NCBI RefSeq assembly: GCF_011761355.1
Contig: NZ_JAASRW010000009.1
Coordinates: forward strand, 1-64,000
Direction of reading: 5' to 3'
Origin: Paenibacillus lupini
GTDB lineage: Bacteria; Bacillota; Bacilli; Paenibacillales; Paenibacillaceae
DNA length: 64,000 nucleotides
Shown here: positions 51,353 to 59,867 of the stretch, piece after piece
Layout of the letters: the number at the start of each line of letters is the position of its first letter
How positions within the stretch are numbered: position 1 is the first letter of the stretch
The notes under the pieces: model-generated
Told to the model about the DNA's origin: nothing
What the model saw: only the letters and a program-made list of their open reading frames with translations
The model's database searches: none
Made by a program: the position numbers and the translations under genes

Positions 51353-52159
51353 ATGGGACTTACGTTTACGGTGCTGGGAAGTGGATCTACAGGCAATGCG
51401 ACGATTGTAAGCAACGGGGATAAAATGGTGCTGGTGGATGCCGGCCTAAGCATGAAAAGACTAGATGAGCTTATGCGAGAGCAAGGTGTAGCTGGTCATC
51501 AGCTGGATGCGTTGTTCGTTACACATGAGCACTCCGATCATATTAAAGGGCTTGGCGCCTTCGCACGAAAGTACGAGCTGCCGATCTTCGCTAATGTTGG
51601 AACATGGGGCGGTATGGAACGTCATGTGGGTACGATTGCTCCGGAGAAGCGGGTTATTATGGAGACCGGTGAGATGCTGAGCTTTGGCACGATGGAAGTG
51701 CGCTCTTTTCCGATCTCTCATGACGCGGCGGAGCCGGTTGGTTATACGTTCGTGGATAATGGAGAGAAGCTGAGTCTCGCAACCGACCTTGGTTATATGA
51801 GTGATAAAGTAAGACGGGAAATTATCGATTCCGATGTGCTTGTCCTGGAGTCGAACCATGATACGGAGATGCTCCGCATGGGACGTTACCCGTGGAACAT
51901 TAAGCGCCGGATCTTAAGTGATATCGGACATTTGTCGAATGTTGCCGCTGGTGAAGCGTTATGTGAGCTTCTGACGGATCGGACGAAGAGGGTGTATCTG
52001 GCCCATCTAAGTCTGGATCACAACTTGATGGATCTTGCGATGCTGACGGTGAGGAATGTGTTAGAAGACAACGGAATCTTTTTCAAAAATGATGAGAACC
52101 CGCTGCGTGCGACTTACCATGACAGACCTACTGCATGGGATGAAGTGAGGCGGAAATAA
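51353..52159 (+). CDS. walJ: Metallo-beta-lactamase-fold protein WalJ (YycJ)
   Basis: ATG 51353 (MGLTFTVLGSGSTGNA) gives 268 residues; ATG 51350 is equally near the GGGAAG ribosome site. The MBL zinc motif is THEHSDHIKG near residue 56, followed by the downstream ISHDAAEPVGY histidine. B. subtilis YycJ has been assigned DNA-exonuclease activity related to mismatch repair. Its last 32 bases overlap a small gene on the other strand. Confidence 0.92.
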   Translation: MGLTFTVLGSGSTGNATIVSNGDKMVLVDAGLSMKRLDELMREQGVAGHQLDALFVTHEHSDHIKGLGAFARKYELPIFANVGTWGGMERHVGTIAPEKRVIMETGEMLSFGTMEVRSFPISHDAAEPVGYTFVDNGEKLSLATDLGYMSDKVRREIIDSDVLVLESNHDTEMLRMGRYPWNIKRRILSDIGHLSNVAAGEALCELLTDRTKRVYLAHLSLDHNLMDLAMLTVRNVLEDNGIFFKNDENPLRATYHDRPTAWDEVRRK

Positions 52160-52349
52160 ACGAGTCCAGCTGATTATCCAGCTCGTCGGCTTTGGCGTTC
52201 AGCTCTTCTCGGGTGAGCAGACCCTTGTCCACTAGAAGCTCAAGCATAGCACTGAGGGTGAGGACGGTACGATAGTGATCTTCCTTCAAATCAGCCAGCT
52301 TGGCTGCTAATTGGACTTGCTCCCAGGGGGAGAATGGTTTTGTTTTCAT
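52128..52349 (-). CDS. Small hypothetical protein
   Basis: ATG 52349 gives 73 residues (MKTKPFSPWEQVQLAAKLAD), with AAGGAG 12 bases upstream; the frame extends further upstream but without family-like sequence. It is helical and ends with VDKGLLTREELNAKADELDN, a motif shape seen in several small Firmicute proteins. The function is not recognised. It lies convergent to walJ, overlapping it by 32 bases, and divergent from htrA. Confidence 0.6.
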   Translation of the reverse strand: MKTKPFSPWEQVQLAAKLADLKEDHYRTVLTLSAMLELLVDKGLLTREELNAKADELDNQLDSFISASLHPMQ

Positions 52350-52497
52350 AGATACGGTTCGCTCCTTATTCGTTATGATGGAGGAGTGCAAAGAGAATCT
52401 ATTATTATTGTAGTCAACTCTTACGAAAACATTCTTAAAATATGAAAAATAGTCTTGTTGCATTTCAAAGGCAAGCATCGAAAGGAGAGCGGTAACG

Positions 52498-53865
52498 ATG
52501 GGATTGTTTGATGACGATTTCTATTCGACAAAAGTATCAAGGCGCGTTCGTACCACTTCTTCGAGGGATGAGTTTGCCTTCTCTAATAAAAAAGGTATGC
52601 GGAGCTGGTCCAATGTCCGTGTTGCGTTCGTGGCTTCCTTCACTAGTGCTGTGGCAGCCGTGCTTCTGTTCGTGCTTGTCTTTGGAGGAGGCGGCTTTGG
52701 ACCAGGTTCGCATCCGGCAAGCGTATCGGCTTCTGGCAGTACATCGCTTGAACAAAGGACGATTCAAGCTTCGGCCAAGGTCCGTCCAGCCGTTGTCAGT
52801 GTCATTAATGAGCAGACTGTTCCGTATGGGCTAATGCCGGATACAGGCAGCACCGAGGATGGGACAGGCAGTGGCAATGACAGTCAGGTGCAGGGATCGA
52901 AGCAGGAAGTAGGCGTTGGTTCAGGTGTCATCTTCAAGCTCGAGAATGGCAAAGCGTACATCATTACAAATCATCATGTTATCGCGAATGCAGAGTCTGT
53001 GAAGGTGCTGCTGGTGAATGGTGAGAAGCGGGAAGCGAAAATTGTCGGCAGCGACCAGATTACAGATCTTGCGGTGCTCGAGATGGATGGCAAGGACATT
53101 AAGACGGTAGCCGAGATCGGCAAATCGTCGAAGCTGCAGCCGGCTGAATTCGTACTTGCGATTGGTAATCCCCTTGGACTTGGCGACTCACTGGCGATGG
53201 GCATCGTAAGCAAGACGCATCGGATCGTGCCGGTGTCCTTGAACGAGGACGGCGTGTACGACTGGCAGCAGGAAGTAATCCAGGTGAATGTGTCAATTAA
53301 CGAAGGCAACAGTGGTGGACCACTTATTAATATGGATGGCAAGGTCGTAGGTATTAACAGTATGAAGATTGCTGAGGTTGGCGTAGAGGGCTTAGGTTTC
53401 GCCATCCCAATCGACAATGCGATGCCGATTGTAGACAGCCTGATGGAGAAGGGATATGTATCCCGTCCTTATCTTGGTGTCTACACGGTAGATTTGGAGC
53501 AGTATTTCGCCCAGCAGCAGATGACAGATCAGCCAGCGGGCGGTGACACGAAGGCAGGTAAAGGTGAAGGTTCAGCTAATGAGGATTCGGCTGAGGTACA
53601 GGATCTACCGGATTTGAAGCTGCCTGATGAGGTGCTAGATGGAGTAATCGTGCTTGAGGCGGTTGGGCCTGCGAAGGAAGCGGGGCTGGCGCTTAACGAT
53701 GTCATTGTGAAGCTGGACGAACAGAGTATCGGCAGTACAATGGAGCTTCGCAAGTATCTGTACGATCAGAAGAAGATTGGTGACGACATAAAAGTTACCT
53801 TCTACCATGACGGAAAGCTGAAGACAGCATCGTTCAAGCTTGAGGAAAAGACGAAGGATGAATAG
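52498..53865 (+). CDS. htrA: HtrA-like serine protease with PDZ domain
   Basis: The 455-residue protein is a membrane-anchored S1C protease of the extracytoplasmic quality-control type. Domains: a basic cytosolic N-terminus, a membrane segment (about 42-62), a trypsin-like domain with catalytic His160 (TNHHV), Asp190 (TDLAVLEMD) and Ser272 (GNSGG), an acidic linker and a PDZ domain (DGVIVLEAVGPAKEAGL...). GAAAGGAG precedes the ATG. In B. subtilis the equivalent yycK/htrC closes the wal operon; here the small minus-strand gene separates it, so it likely has its own promoter. Confidence 0.93.
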   Translation: MGLFDDDFYSTKVSRRVRTTSSRDEFAFSNKKGMRSWSNVRVAFVASFTSAVAAVLLFVLVFGGGGFGPGSHPASVSASGSTSLEQRTIQASAKVRPAVVSVINEQTVPYGLMPDTGSTEDGTGSGNDSQVQGSKQEVGVGSGVIFKLENGKAYIITNHHVIANAESVKVLLVNGEKREAKIVGSDQITDLAVLEMDGKDIKTVAEIGKSSKLQPAEFVLAIGNPLGLGDSLAMGIVSKTHRIVPVSLNEDGVYDWQQEVIQVNVSINEGNSGGPLINMDGKVVGINSMKIAEVGVEGLGFAIPIDNAMPIVDSLMEKGYVSRPYLGVYTVDLEQYFAQQQMTDQPAGGDTKAGKGEGSANEDSAEVQDLPDLKLPDEVLDGVIVLEAVGPAKEAGLALNDVIVKLDEQSIGSTMELRKYLYDQKKIGDDIKVTFYHDGKLKTASFKLEEKTKDE

Positions 53866-53871
53866 AAGTTG

Positions 53872-53914
53872 AAGGGCTGCGCTGACAGGAAACTGTTGGC
53901 GCAGCTTTTTTTTT
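53872..53914 (+). terminator. Terminator after htrA
   Basis: GCTGCGC (53876-53882) pairs with GCGCAGC (53899-53905), with an inner GACAG/CTGTT pairing, followed by nine T. Confidence 0.9.
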
Positions 53915-54034
53915 GTCCCCGACTAAAGTCTAACCCTCGAACCATCCTCTGGAAGGTTTATGGTAATCCTTTGCTGCCTTAAACTGAAGGTAAGATAAAC
54001 GGAGCGAAGAGGTATAGAGAGGGAGAGAGCACTT

Positions 54035-54943
54035 ATGAATAGAGGATGGGTAAGAAATACGATTGGAGTGATTCTTGTGGCGATCGGAATTATGGCATTA
54101 TTTCAGTATCAATTCGGAGGCTCAAAAAGCAAGGATTACGAGCATACGCTGAAGATGGATGAACTTAAGGAATTCAATATTTCGGCTGACAGCCTAGGCT
54201 TTGAGATTAACTTTGTTCCGAGCACGGACGGCAGTAATTCGATCCATTTTGAAGGAAGAGCGAAGCAGGAGATTATCGACCAGATCAAGAGTGCTAGTGC
54301 GGAGGATGGAACGCTGAATCTACGCTTGAAGGAGAAGTGGCATATTGGATTTTTCGACTTCTCTTCCCTTAACGATAAGCAGGTTGTAACCGTATCGCTG
54401 ACGGAGGAAACGAAGAAATCGCTTGAATCATTCAAGCTGATCAGCGATTCTGGCTCGATTAAAGTGAACGATGCAGCTGCATTGGACAGCGTGATAGAAT
54501 CTGACTCGGGCAGTATCAGGCTAAGCGGCTTCCTAGGCAATACGCTGTCTGCGAAATCAGATTCGGGCAGTATTAAGATCGACAACTTCGAAGGCAGCGA
54601 CCTCTCCATGACTTCGGATTCCGGAAGCATCCATGCGGGAACGGTTCGTGCGAAGCTGAAGGCTTCTTCTGACTCCGGCAGCATTACGATAGATCGTCTG
54701 AGTGGCGCTGCTGAAGTGAAGTCCGATTCCGGTTCCATCCGGATTGTGAAGGACGATACGTCTGGCGCCGATGTGAAGAGTGATTCGGGTAGTGTGAAAA
54801 TCGAGGTGCCGGCTGCGTTTGGCGGCTCGTACGACTTGAAGTCCGATTCGGGCTCCGAGCATGCTCCAGATCCAAAAGGTACTTCGAGTGAAGTAATCAA
54901 AGTCCGTACGGATAGCGGAAGTATTCGGGTGACCCGGCCGTAA
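54035..54943 (+). CDS. DUF4097 (LiaG-like) membrane protein with SDSGS repeats
   Basis: The 302-residue protein has one membrane anchor (about residues 7-25) and a DUF4097 beta-helix-like domain. The C-terminal half has nine repeats of the motif (S/T)DSGS, mostly followed by a short beta-like segment such as IKV or IRL, spaced roughly 16-20 residues: a regular parallel beta-helix. LiaG-type proteins are linked with envelope-stress operons; no LiaFSR genes are near. A terminator follows. Confidence 0.82.
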   Translation: MNRGWVRNTIGVILVAIGIMALFQYQFGGSKSKDYEHTLKMDELKEFNISADSLGFEINFVPSTDGSNSIHFEGRAKQEIIDQIKSASAEDGTLNLRLKEKWHIGFFDFSSLNDKQVVTVSLTEETKKSLESFKLISDSGSIKVNDAAALDSVIESDSGSIRLSGFLGNTLSAKSDSGSIKIDNFEGSDLSMTSDSGSIHAGTVRAKLKASSDSGSITIDRLSGAAEVKSDSGSIRIVKDDTSGADVKSDSGSVKIEVPAAFGGSYDLKSDSGSEHAPDPKGTSSEVIKVRTDSGSIRVTRP

Positions 54944-54950
54944 GGAGTGA

Positions 54951-54990
54951 AGCCGCACGAGCAGGATAACTGCTGGTGCGGCTTTTTTTT
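54951..54990 (+). terminator. Terminator after the DUF4097 gene
   Basis: AGCCGCAC (54951-54958) pairs with GTGCGGCT (54976-54983); an inner GCAG/CTGC pairing is present, followed by a T run. Confidence 0.88.
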
Positions 54991-55021
54991 CCTAGTAGAC
55001 AGGTAAGGCGGTAACGGTGGA

Positions 55022-55224
55022 GTAATAAGACCCTCTTGGGGTCTTATTACGTGCTTGTTGAACGCTTTGTGATGAGATAGGACCCTGGTAGGGCTTTATT
55101 GCTGCGACTTGGGATTGAAATGGATTGAAACTGAGAGAAAATAATAAAATAAGGCCCTCTGGGGGTCTTATTGGGCATCGCAGGCATGGGAAAAGAGCGG
55201 ATAAGACCCTCCCAGGGTCCTATT
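55022..55224. repeat. Four dispersed palindromic repeats (GACCC/GGGTC type)
   Basis: Four related inverted repeats of about 25 bases lie at 55022-55050, 55077-55100, 55148-55172 and 55201-55224. The first is a perfect 12-bp stem (GTAATAAGACCC/GGGTCTTATTAC); the others share the core ATAAGACCCT with mismatches compatible with pairing. They occupy the gap between the DUF4097 and YnfA genes, which otherwise holds nothing recognisable. Confidence 0.85.
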
Positions 55225-55237
55225 GGTAGCGGGATAG

Positions 55238-55567
55238 CTAGCCGCTCCGCGGAGCGTAGAGCATAATCGCGACACCAATGATACAAACGGCGGCACCGAT
55301 CCAGTCATAGAGATCGGGCGCTTTTTTGTCGATGAGCCAACCCCATAGGACGGCCAAGATGATAAAAACACCACCATAAGCTGCGTAAACTCGGCCAAAG
55401 GAGGGAAAGCTTTGCAGGGTTGGGATAATGCCGTAGGCAAGCAGAATGATGCCGCCGACAATGCCATACCAGAGTGGCTTCGCTTCGCGCAGCCATAGCC
55501 ATACAAGGTAACCACCGCCGATCTCAGCAAGGCCGGCAAGCAGGAAGAGAACAAGTGCAATAAGCAA
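55238..55567 (-). CDS. YnfA (UPF0060) family membrane protein
   Basis: The 109-residue protein has four hydrophobic helices and the UPF0060/YnfA pattern (LLAGLAEIGGGYLVWLWLRE...GRVYAAYGGVFI...KKAPDLYDWIGA). YnfA proteins resemble small multidrug resistance transporters; function here is unverified. A palindromic repeat copy lies 14 bases past its stop and could act as a terminator. Confidence 0.9.
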   Translation of the reverse strand: MLIALVLFLLAGLAEIGGGYLVWLWLREAKPLWYGIVGGIILLAYGIIPTLQSFPSFGRVYAAYGGVFIILAVLWGWLIDKKAPDLYDWIGAAVCIIGVAIMLYAPRSG

Positions 55568-55733
55568 GGGAAATACTCCTTTTTCAATAAGGTATTAATG
55601 ATTTGTTATTTATTATAGCGGGATGGATCACAGAAGGAAATGAAAGGGAGAATCGGACAAGATACTTCACATCGGCTGGCTAGTTTGCTATGCTAGTTAT
55701 AATAAACAACATTGAAGAGGAAGCGAACTACGA

Positions 55734-55904
55734 ATGTATTGTGTATGCAAACAGCATGTGGAACTGGCGATTGATAAATTTGTGGACGAGTATGAGGATG
55801 CACCGGATATTGTAGACTTGAAGGAAACGGAATTTGCGGACTGGGATCCGCCGCGCAGCTGTGATCTGTGCGGAGACGCAGCCGCTGAGTTCCTAGTGGT
55901 ATAG
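55734..55904 (+). CDS. yyzF: CxxH/CxxC protein YyzF
   Basis: This small gene encodes 56 residues, MYCVCKQHVELAIDKFVDEY, then a C-terminal CDLC motif and short tail. The Cys-x-x-His near the N-terminus and Cys-x-x-Cys near the C-terminus match the YyzF family of short putative zinc proteins, which lie near rlmH in Bacillales. GAGGAAG precedes the ATG. Function unknown. Confidence 0.85.
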   Translation: MYCVCKQHVELAIDKFVDEYEDAPDIVDLKETEFADWDPPRSCDLCGDAAAEFLVV

Positions 55905-56059
55905 CCGCGTGTGAACGCTAAGAAGGCTGACATCTCTCTACCGGAATATCCGGTGAGAGTTGCCAGCCTATTTTCATTTGATCGGCTAAGACCTTTCCAC
56001 ATTTGGGTGAGTTTTGTTATGCTGAAGGGAAATTGAACTTACATAAGGGATGAACAATC

Positions 56060-56539
56060 ATGCATATACAGATAGCGGCAGTTGGTAAGCTGAAGGAAAA
56101 ATATTTGGTGCAGGGCATAGCAGAATATGCCAAGCGGCTTGGGCCGTACGTGAAGCTTACGCTCACGGAAGTGCCTGATGAGAAGGCGCCGGAGACGATG
56201 AGCCCGGCGGAGGAAGCGCAAGTGCGCGAGCGGGAGGGGGAACGGCTTCTAGCGCAGCTGAAGCCTGACGCCCACGTCGTGGCGCTCGCGATTGGCGGCG
56301 AGCTCTGGTCCAGCGAGGATCTCGCGGACCAGCTCGATAAGCTGGCCACGTATGGCAAGAGCCACGTGGCTTTTGTTATTGGCGGGAGCACAGGACTCGC
56401 TCCCGCGGTGCTGCAGCGCGCCCAGCAGAAGCTCAGCTTCGGGCGCATGACACTGCCGCATCAGCTGATGCGGCTGGTGCTGCTCGAGCAAGTTTATCGC
56501 GCGGTGAAGATTAACCGCGGTGAACCTTATCATAAATGA
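56060..56539 (+). CDS. rlmH: 23S rRNA pseudouridine-1915 N3-methyltransferase RlmH
   Basis: RlmH methylates the pseudouridine at position 1915 of 23S rRNA. The 159-residue SPOUT protein has VVALAIGGELWSSEDLA, the SAM-binding loop FVIGGSTGLAP and the C-terminal LEQVYRAVKINRGEPYHK. Family length is exact. It is the last core gene of this region before the accessory segment. Confidence 0.97.
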   Translation: MHIQIAAVGKLKEKYLVQGIAEYAKRLGPYVKLTLTEVPDEKAPETMSPAEEAQVREREGERLLAQLKPDAHVVALAIGGELWSSEDLADQLDKLATYGKSHVAFVIGGSTGLAPAVLQRAQQKLSFGRMTLPHQLMRLVLLEQVYRAVKINRGEPYHK

Positions 56540-56594
56540 GGCGAAATTTTTAACCGTCTTATCATTCATTGAATCAAAATAATAGAACCGAACG

Positions 56595-56912
56595 TTGAGC
56601 GGCAACGAATGGATCATGGCGGAGACAAGTTGTAATTATCGCTCGATGTTAGAGCGCATACTTCGGGATGAAGGCATCCCGTACAGGATTGCACTGGAGC
56701 TCGGCAATCCGGAAGCGATCAAGCGAAGCTTGTCGGCCGGCTCAGGCGTTGTGCTTCTGCCGCGAATGGCGGCGAAGGAAGAGATCCTTCGCGGCGAGCA
56801 GCTTACCGTACTGCCTATTCGCCATCCTGCGATCCAATTGAGTTTATTGCTCGGCCTTCGGCCCCAGAAGTGGATCTCTCAACCGCTTCGGACGTTTATG
56901 GAGAAGATTTGA
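56595..56912 (+). pseudogene. Remnant of a LysR-type regulator (C-terminal part)
   Basis: The frame (NYRSMLERILRDEGIPYRIALELGNPEAIKRSLSAGSGVVLLPRMA) matches the C-terminal half of the LysR substrate-binding domain, but there is no helix-turn-helix and only 55 bases separate it from rlmH. At about 105 residues against roughly 290-300 expected, the N-terminal two-thirds are lost. An ATG exists at its start but lacks a ribosome site. Confidence 0.75.
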
Positions 56913-56919
56913 GAGTAAT

Positions 56920-58200
56920 TCAGTCGCTTGCTGCGCCGGGTGCGGTTTCGTTAGGGAAGGACCGGTAGCCAATGAGGCCTACTCCCAGCGCCAGCAGGGT
57001 GAGACCTGACGCGAACAGATACAGGTTCACGATGCCGAACAATTCGGCAAGAAGGGCCATGAGGAGCAGCGAGATGCAGAATGTCAGATGTAGCAGTGAG
57101 GCCTGAGCGGACAGCACGTTGGGCAACCGCTCTTGGGCTACGCTGCGCTGAATCAAAGTGCGCCGGTTGACGATCGACAGCTCGGCGAACGGACCCATCA
57201 GCAGCGCAAGAATGAGCGCAATAACGGGCTGGGTATTTAACGAGTAGAACACGGTCAGGATACTGTATCCGGCCATGCCGATCAGCATGGCTGCCAGATA
57301 GCGGCTCCCGATGGACCGCGCCAGCGCAAGTACCAGCAAACCCCCGCTAACCGTCCCAGCGAAATACGCCGCATTAATGAAGCCCCACCACTTTTCGCTC
57401 TGCCCAAGCGCCGTTTGCACGAACGCGAGCGTAAAGGCGCCGACCCAGACGGACCCGCCCAGCATGTCGATTAATTCCATAAGGGTAAGCAGCCGCAGAC
57501 GCGGTATCCGCCAGATCATGATCCAGCCTTCGGTCAAGGTGTGCCATTTGGACGACAATGGCGCGGTTGTGTTCTTTTCGGGTAAAGCTTCGGTCTGCCG
57601 ATGTACGGACGCGACTTCGGCCGGCTCCTTGATGCCTAACGTTAGAGCTGCCGCTATTCCATAGATAACCGCCGTCAGCAACAGCGCGTTACCGGCGCCC
57701 AGCCATGCGACAATAACGCCGCTCATCCCCCAACCCGCAAACTGCACCACCTGGTCGCTTACGCTGATGAGGCTGTTTGCCTTGAGCAGGCCCTGCTCAT
57801 GAGCGACGAGCCTTGGAACAAGGGCGTTACGAGTTGGAACTGTCCATCCGTCAAGGAAGGACATGATAAATATAAGCGCAAAAACAAGAACAAGCGAAGA
57901 ATCGTTCTCGTTAAGCTGCAGGTATACGGCCAAGCATACGAACAACAGAAATTGGCCCGTCTGTGACAGGAACAGCAGGGCGGGCAGCTTGAAGCGGTTG
58001 ACCATCAGAGGTGCGATAAGGCCGCTCAGGATTTGGGCGCCGCTGCGCATCAGCGGCGTGAAAGCTGCCGATACCAGCGATTCGGTTTGGTTCAGCACCA
58101 GCACCGTTAGCGCCATAATGTAAAGTACGTCTGCAGCGTTCGCTGCGGTTTGGGTGGTCCATAGGAAATAGAAAGGCCGGGTTATGGTCGATGATTTCAT
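56920..58200 (-). CDS. MFS transporter
   Basis: The 426-residue protein has about 12 hydrophobic segments and a single-peptide layout like macrolide/unknown drug efflux MFS proteins (VLYIMALTVLVLNQTESLV...; PTRNALVPRLV in the loop of the second half of the N-domain). AACGGAGGTC precedes the ATG. It lies 93 bases downstream of the WYL regulator on the same strand and probably shares its transcript. Substrate unknown. Confidence 0.85.
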   Translation of the reverse strand: MKSSTITRPFYFLWTTQTAANAADVLYIMALTVLVLNQTESLVSAAFTPLMRSGAQILSGLIAPLMVNRFKLPALLFLSQTGQFLLFVCLAVYLQLNENDSSLVLVFALIFIMSFLDGWTVPTRNALVPRLVAHEQGLLKANSLISVSDQVVQFAGWGMSGVIVAWLGAGNALLLTAVIYGIAAALTLGIKEPAEVASVHRQTEALPEKNTTAPLSSKWHTLTEGWIMIWRIPRLRLLTLMELIDMLGGSVWVGAFTLAFVQTALGQSEKWWGFINAAYFAGTVSGGLLVLALARSIGSRYLAAMLIGMAGYSILTVFYSLNTQPVIALILALLMGPFAELSIVNRRTLIQRSVAQERLPNVLSAQASLLHLTFCISLLLMALLAELFGIVNLYLFASGLTLLALGVGLIGYRSFPNETAPGAASD

Positions 58201-58293
58201 TGTAGGTCTGACCTCCGTTAGAATCGGGCTATTTCGGGTTGTAATCTTCCCTGGGGACGCAGGAAGAGCTTTACAGGCGGTAGTTATGGTCCA

Positions 58294-59259
58294 TTATTTG
58301 TCCCCTAGCACATCTACTCTCTCCTGTAATCCTTCTATAACTTCTTTCGGTATTTCCCTGACCCTGATATCTCCACCTAAGAAAAGCAGCCAGTTTGTTA
58401 TTTCAGTCAATTCCTCCGCATGATGCACATTGATGAAAGTCTTTAAAATAGCCGTGGTCTGATAAGGATTCGTGTATGAAATTGTAATTTTTAATGGATG
58501 GTACTTTTTAAACTGGGCAATCGCCTTGGGACCAAGTTCGAGGACCAGGTTGATGGCCTCTTCCTGCTTGCTTAGCTGTTCTACTATCTTCTTCTTGCTT
58601 ATTCTTTTTTTCTCGGGGGATGGTTTGACATCGGTGAGATTGTCGACTGGAATAATCCGCCTCTTTTCCTCCGCTAGGTCGAAGCCTTCAATTTGCCAAG
58701 AGCTTTTCTCACGATATAGGCGCATGAGATAGATGGGATAGGACTTTATTTCCCTTCCCTCTTCGACGGAAACCACTAAGTAGCAGTCTACAAGAAGGGT
58801 TTGGATGAGTTGTTCTAACATAGGATGGGGCAGATCAGATAGATCAAGCAGGTCAGGATTGTGGGGGTTGGTACCTTCGAAGAGCAAGATTTGATTTAAC
58901 AGAACAAGATCATCTTGCTGGTTTTGAGAAATGAGGCCGAGCAGTTTCTCGGCTAAAGAGTGGCGACTCTTGAGATAAGGAAGTTGTAGATTTCGTGTGG
59001 CCATGAAGGCGATAAATAGCGCTTTAATCTCATTATCGGTAAAGCGGACAGTGGGCAGGACGGAGTTGTTCATCACGAAATAACCCCCGTCCCTTCCGAC
59101 TTCGGCGACTAGAGGCATTCCCATTGCTTCAATTTCCCTGATATCTCGAATCGCCGTTGAACGTGAGATGTTAAACTCATGCATGATTTCCGAGATGGTA
59201 AAATGGGCGCGGTTGTTGATGTACCGCATGATGATGTTAATCCGTTCTACTTTTTTCAT
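58294..59259 (-). CDS. HTH and WYL-domain transcriptional regulator (YobV-like)
   Basis: The 321-residue protein has an N-terminal DeoR-like helix-turn-helix (FTISEIMHEFNISRSTAIRDIREIEAMGMPLVAE) and a WYL domain (about 140-240, YREKSSWQIEGFDL) followed by a C-terminal WYL extension. It resembles B. subtilis YobV, encoded next to yobU. It is divergent from a YobU-like gene (next plus-strand gene), with a short shared promoter region, so it likely regulates both. The ligand is unknown. Confidence 0.85.
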   Translation of the reverse strand: MKKVERINIIMRYINNRAHFTISEIMHEFNISRSTAIRDIREIEAMGMPLVAEVGRDGGYFVMNNSVLPTVRFTDNEIKALFIAFMATRNLQLPYLKSRHSLAEKLLGLISQNQQDDLVLLNQILLFEGTNPHNPDLLDLSDLPHPMLEQLIQTLLVDCYLVVSVEEGREIKSYPIYLMRLYREKSSWQIEGFDLAEEKRRIIPVDNLTDVKPSPEKKRISKKKIVEQLSKQEEAINLVLELGPKAIAQFKKYHPLKITISYTNPYQTTAILKTFINVHHAEELTEITNWLLFLGGDIRVREIPKEVIEGLQERVDVLGDK

Positions 59260-59285
59260 TGGGCCCTCTAAACAGTATCATATTT

Positions 59286-59324
59286 TGACATGATTTATCG
59301 TTATTATAAACCTATCAAGAGGAA
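59286..59324. promoter_or_regulatory. Conserved box upstream of the first GyrI-like gene
   Basis: The sequence TTGACATGATTTAT...GTTAT...CCTATCAAG occurs here and again at about 60319-60355 in the same position before the second GyrI-like copy. The two ends are partly complementary (TTGA...TCAA). It could be a promoter plus regulator site, with the adjacent WYL regulator as the likely binder. Confidence 0.5.
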
Positions 59325-59361
59325 AAACAAATGACTTGATCAAATCAAAAAGGAGCTGGGA

Positions 59362-59844
59362 ATGATGGCAGCATATACCCTTGAGGAAAAAGGCGGCTTT
59401 AGCGTACTAGGCATTGGAACGGAACTGAAGAGCGATTACACGGACTATGCCGGCATGAACAAGGAGAAGGAAAACCTGTGGCGGACAGTGGAGCAGGATG
59501 GAAGGCTTGACGCTTTAAAGGCTGTCGCTGCGAATAACTACATCTTTGCTGTAAACGAATTGGTAAACCGCAAGAGGATGTATTATGCCGGTGTCATGAC
59601 AGAAGCATCGGTGTCGGAAGAACACAGAGTGATCCAATTCCCTAAGGGACAATACCTCGTCATTCAAGGCGAAGGGAAGACGGCTGATGAGTTGAGCAGC
59701 ATGCTTACCGGCATTGCCTTCGGTCAGGTCTTGCCGGAAGCGAATAACTTCGCTTATGTCGGCGGGCCCAATGCAACGGTTGAGATGGGGCAGCGAGACG
59801 GCCTTATATATGGTGAAATGTGGATTCCAGTTGTGAAGAAGTAA
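59362..59844 (+). CDS. GyrI-like / effector-binding domain protein, copy 1 (YobU-like)
   Basis: The 160-residue protein is a stand-alone GyrI-like (AraC effector-binding) domain: FSVLGIGTELKSDYTDYAGMNKEK near the N-terminus, HRVIQFPKGQYLVI in the middle and a C-terminal MWIPVVKK. Such domains bind small cationic compounds and resemble B. subtilis YobU, paired with the WYL regulator YobV. AAGGAG lies 6 bases before the ATG. Copy 2 lies 1 kb downstream and is about 80% identical by eye. Confidence 0.85.
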   Translation: MMAAYTLEEKGGFSVLGIGTELKSDYTDYAGMNKEKENLWRTVEQDGRLDALKAVAANNYIFAVNELVNRKRMYYAGVMTEASVSEEHRVIQFPKGQYLVIQGEGKTADELSSMLTGIAFGQVLPEANNFAYVGGPNATVEMGQRDGLIYGEMWIPVVKK

Positions 59845-59867
59845 ACGAGATCAAAGGAGGAATGGGT

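Noticed and set aside
54136..54900. A 254-codon frame antisense to the DUF4097 gene
   Set aside because: Its Pro-Glu-Ser repeats are only the reverse reading of the SDSGS repeats.
55022..55224. Palindromes as CRISPR repeats
   Set aside because: The copies are irregularly spaced, diverged and few, without cas genes.
56595..56912. Functional short regulator gene
   Set aside because: No DNA-binding domain and no ribosome site; better seen as a LysR remnant.
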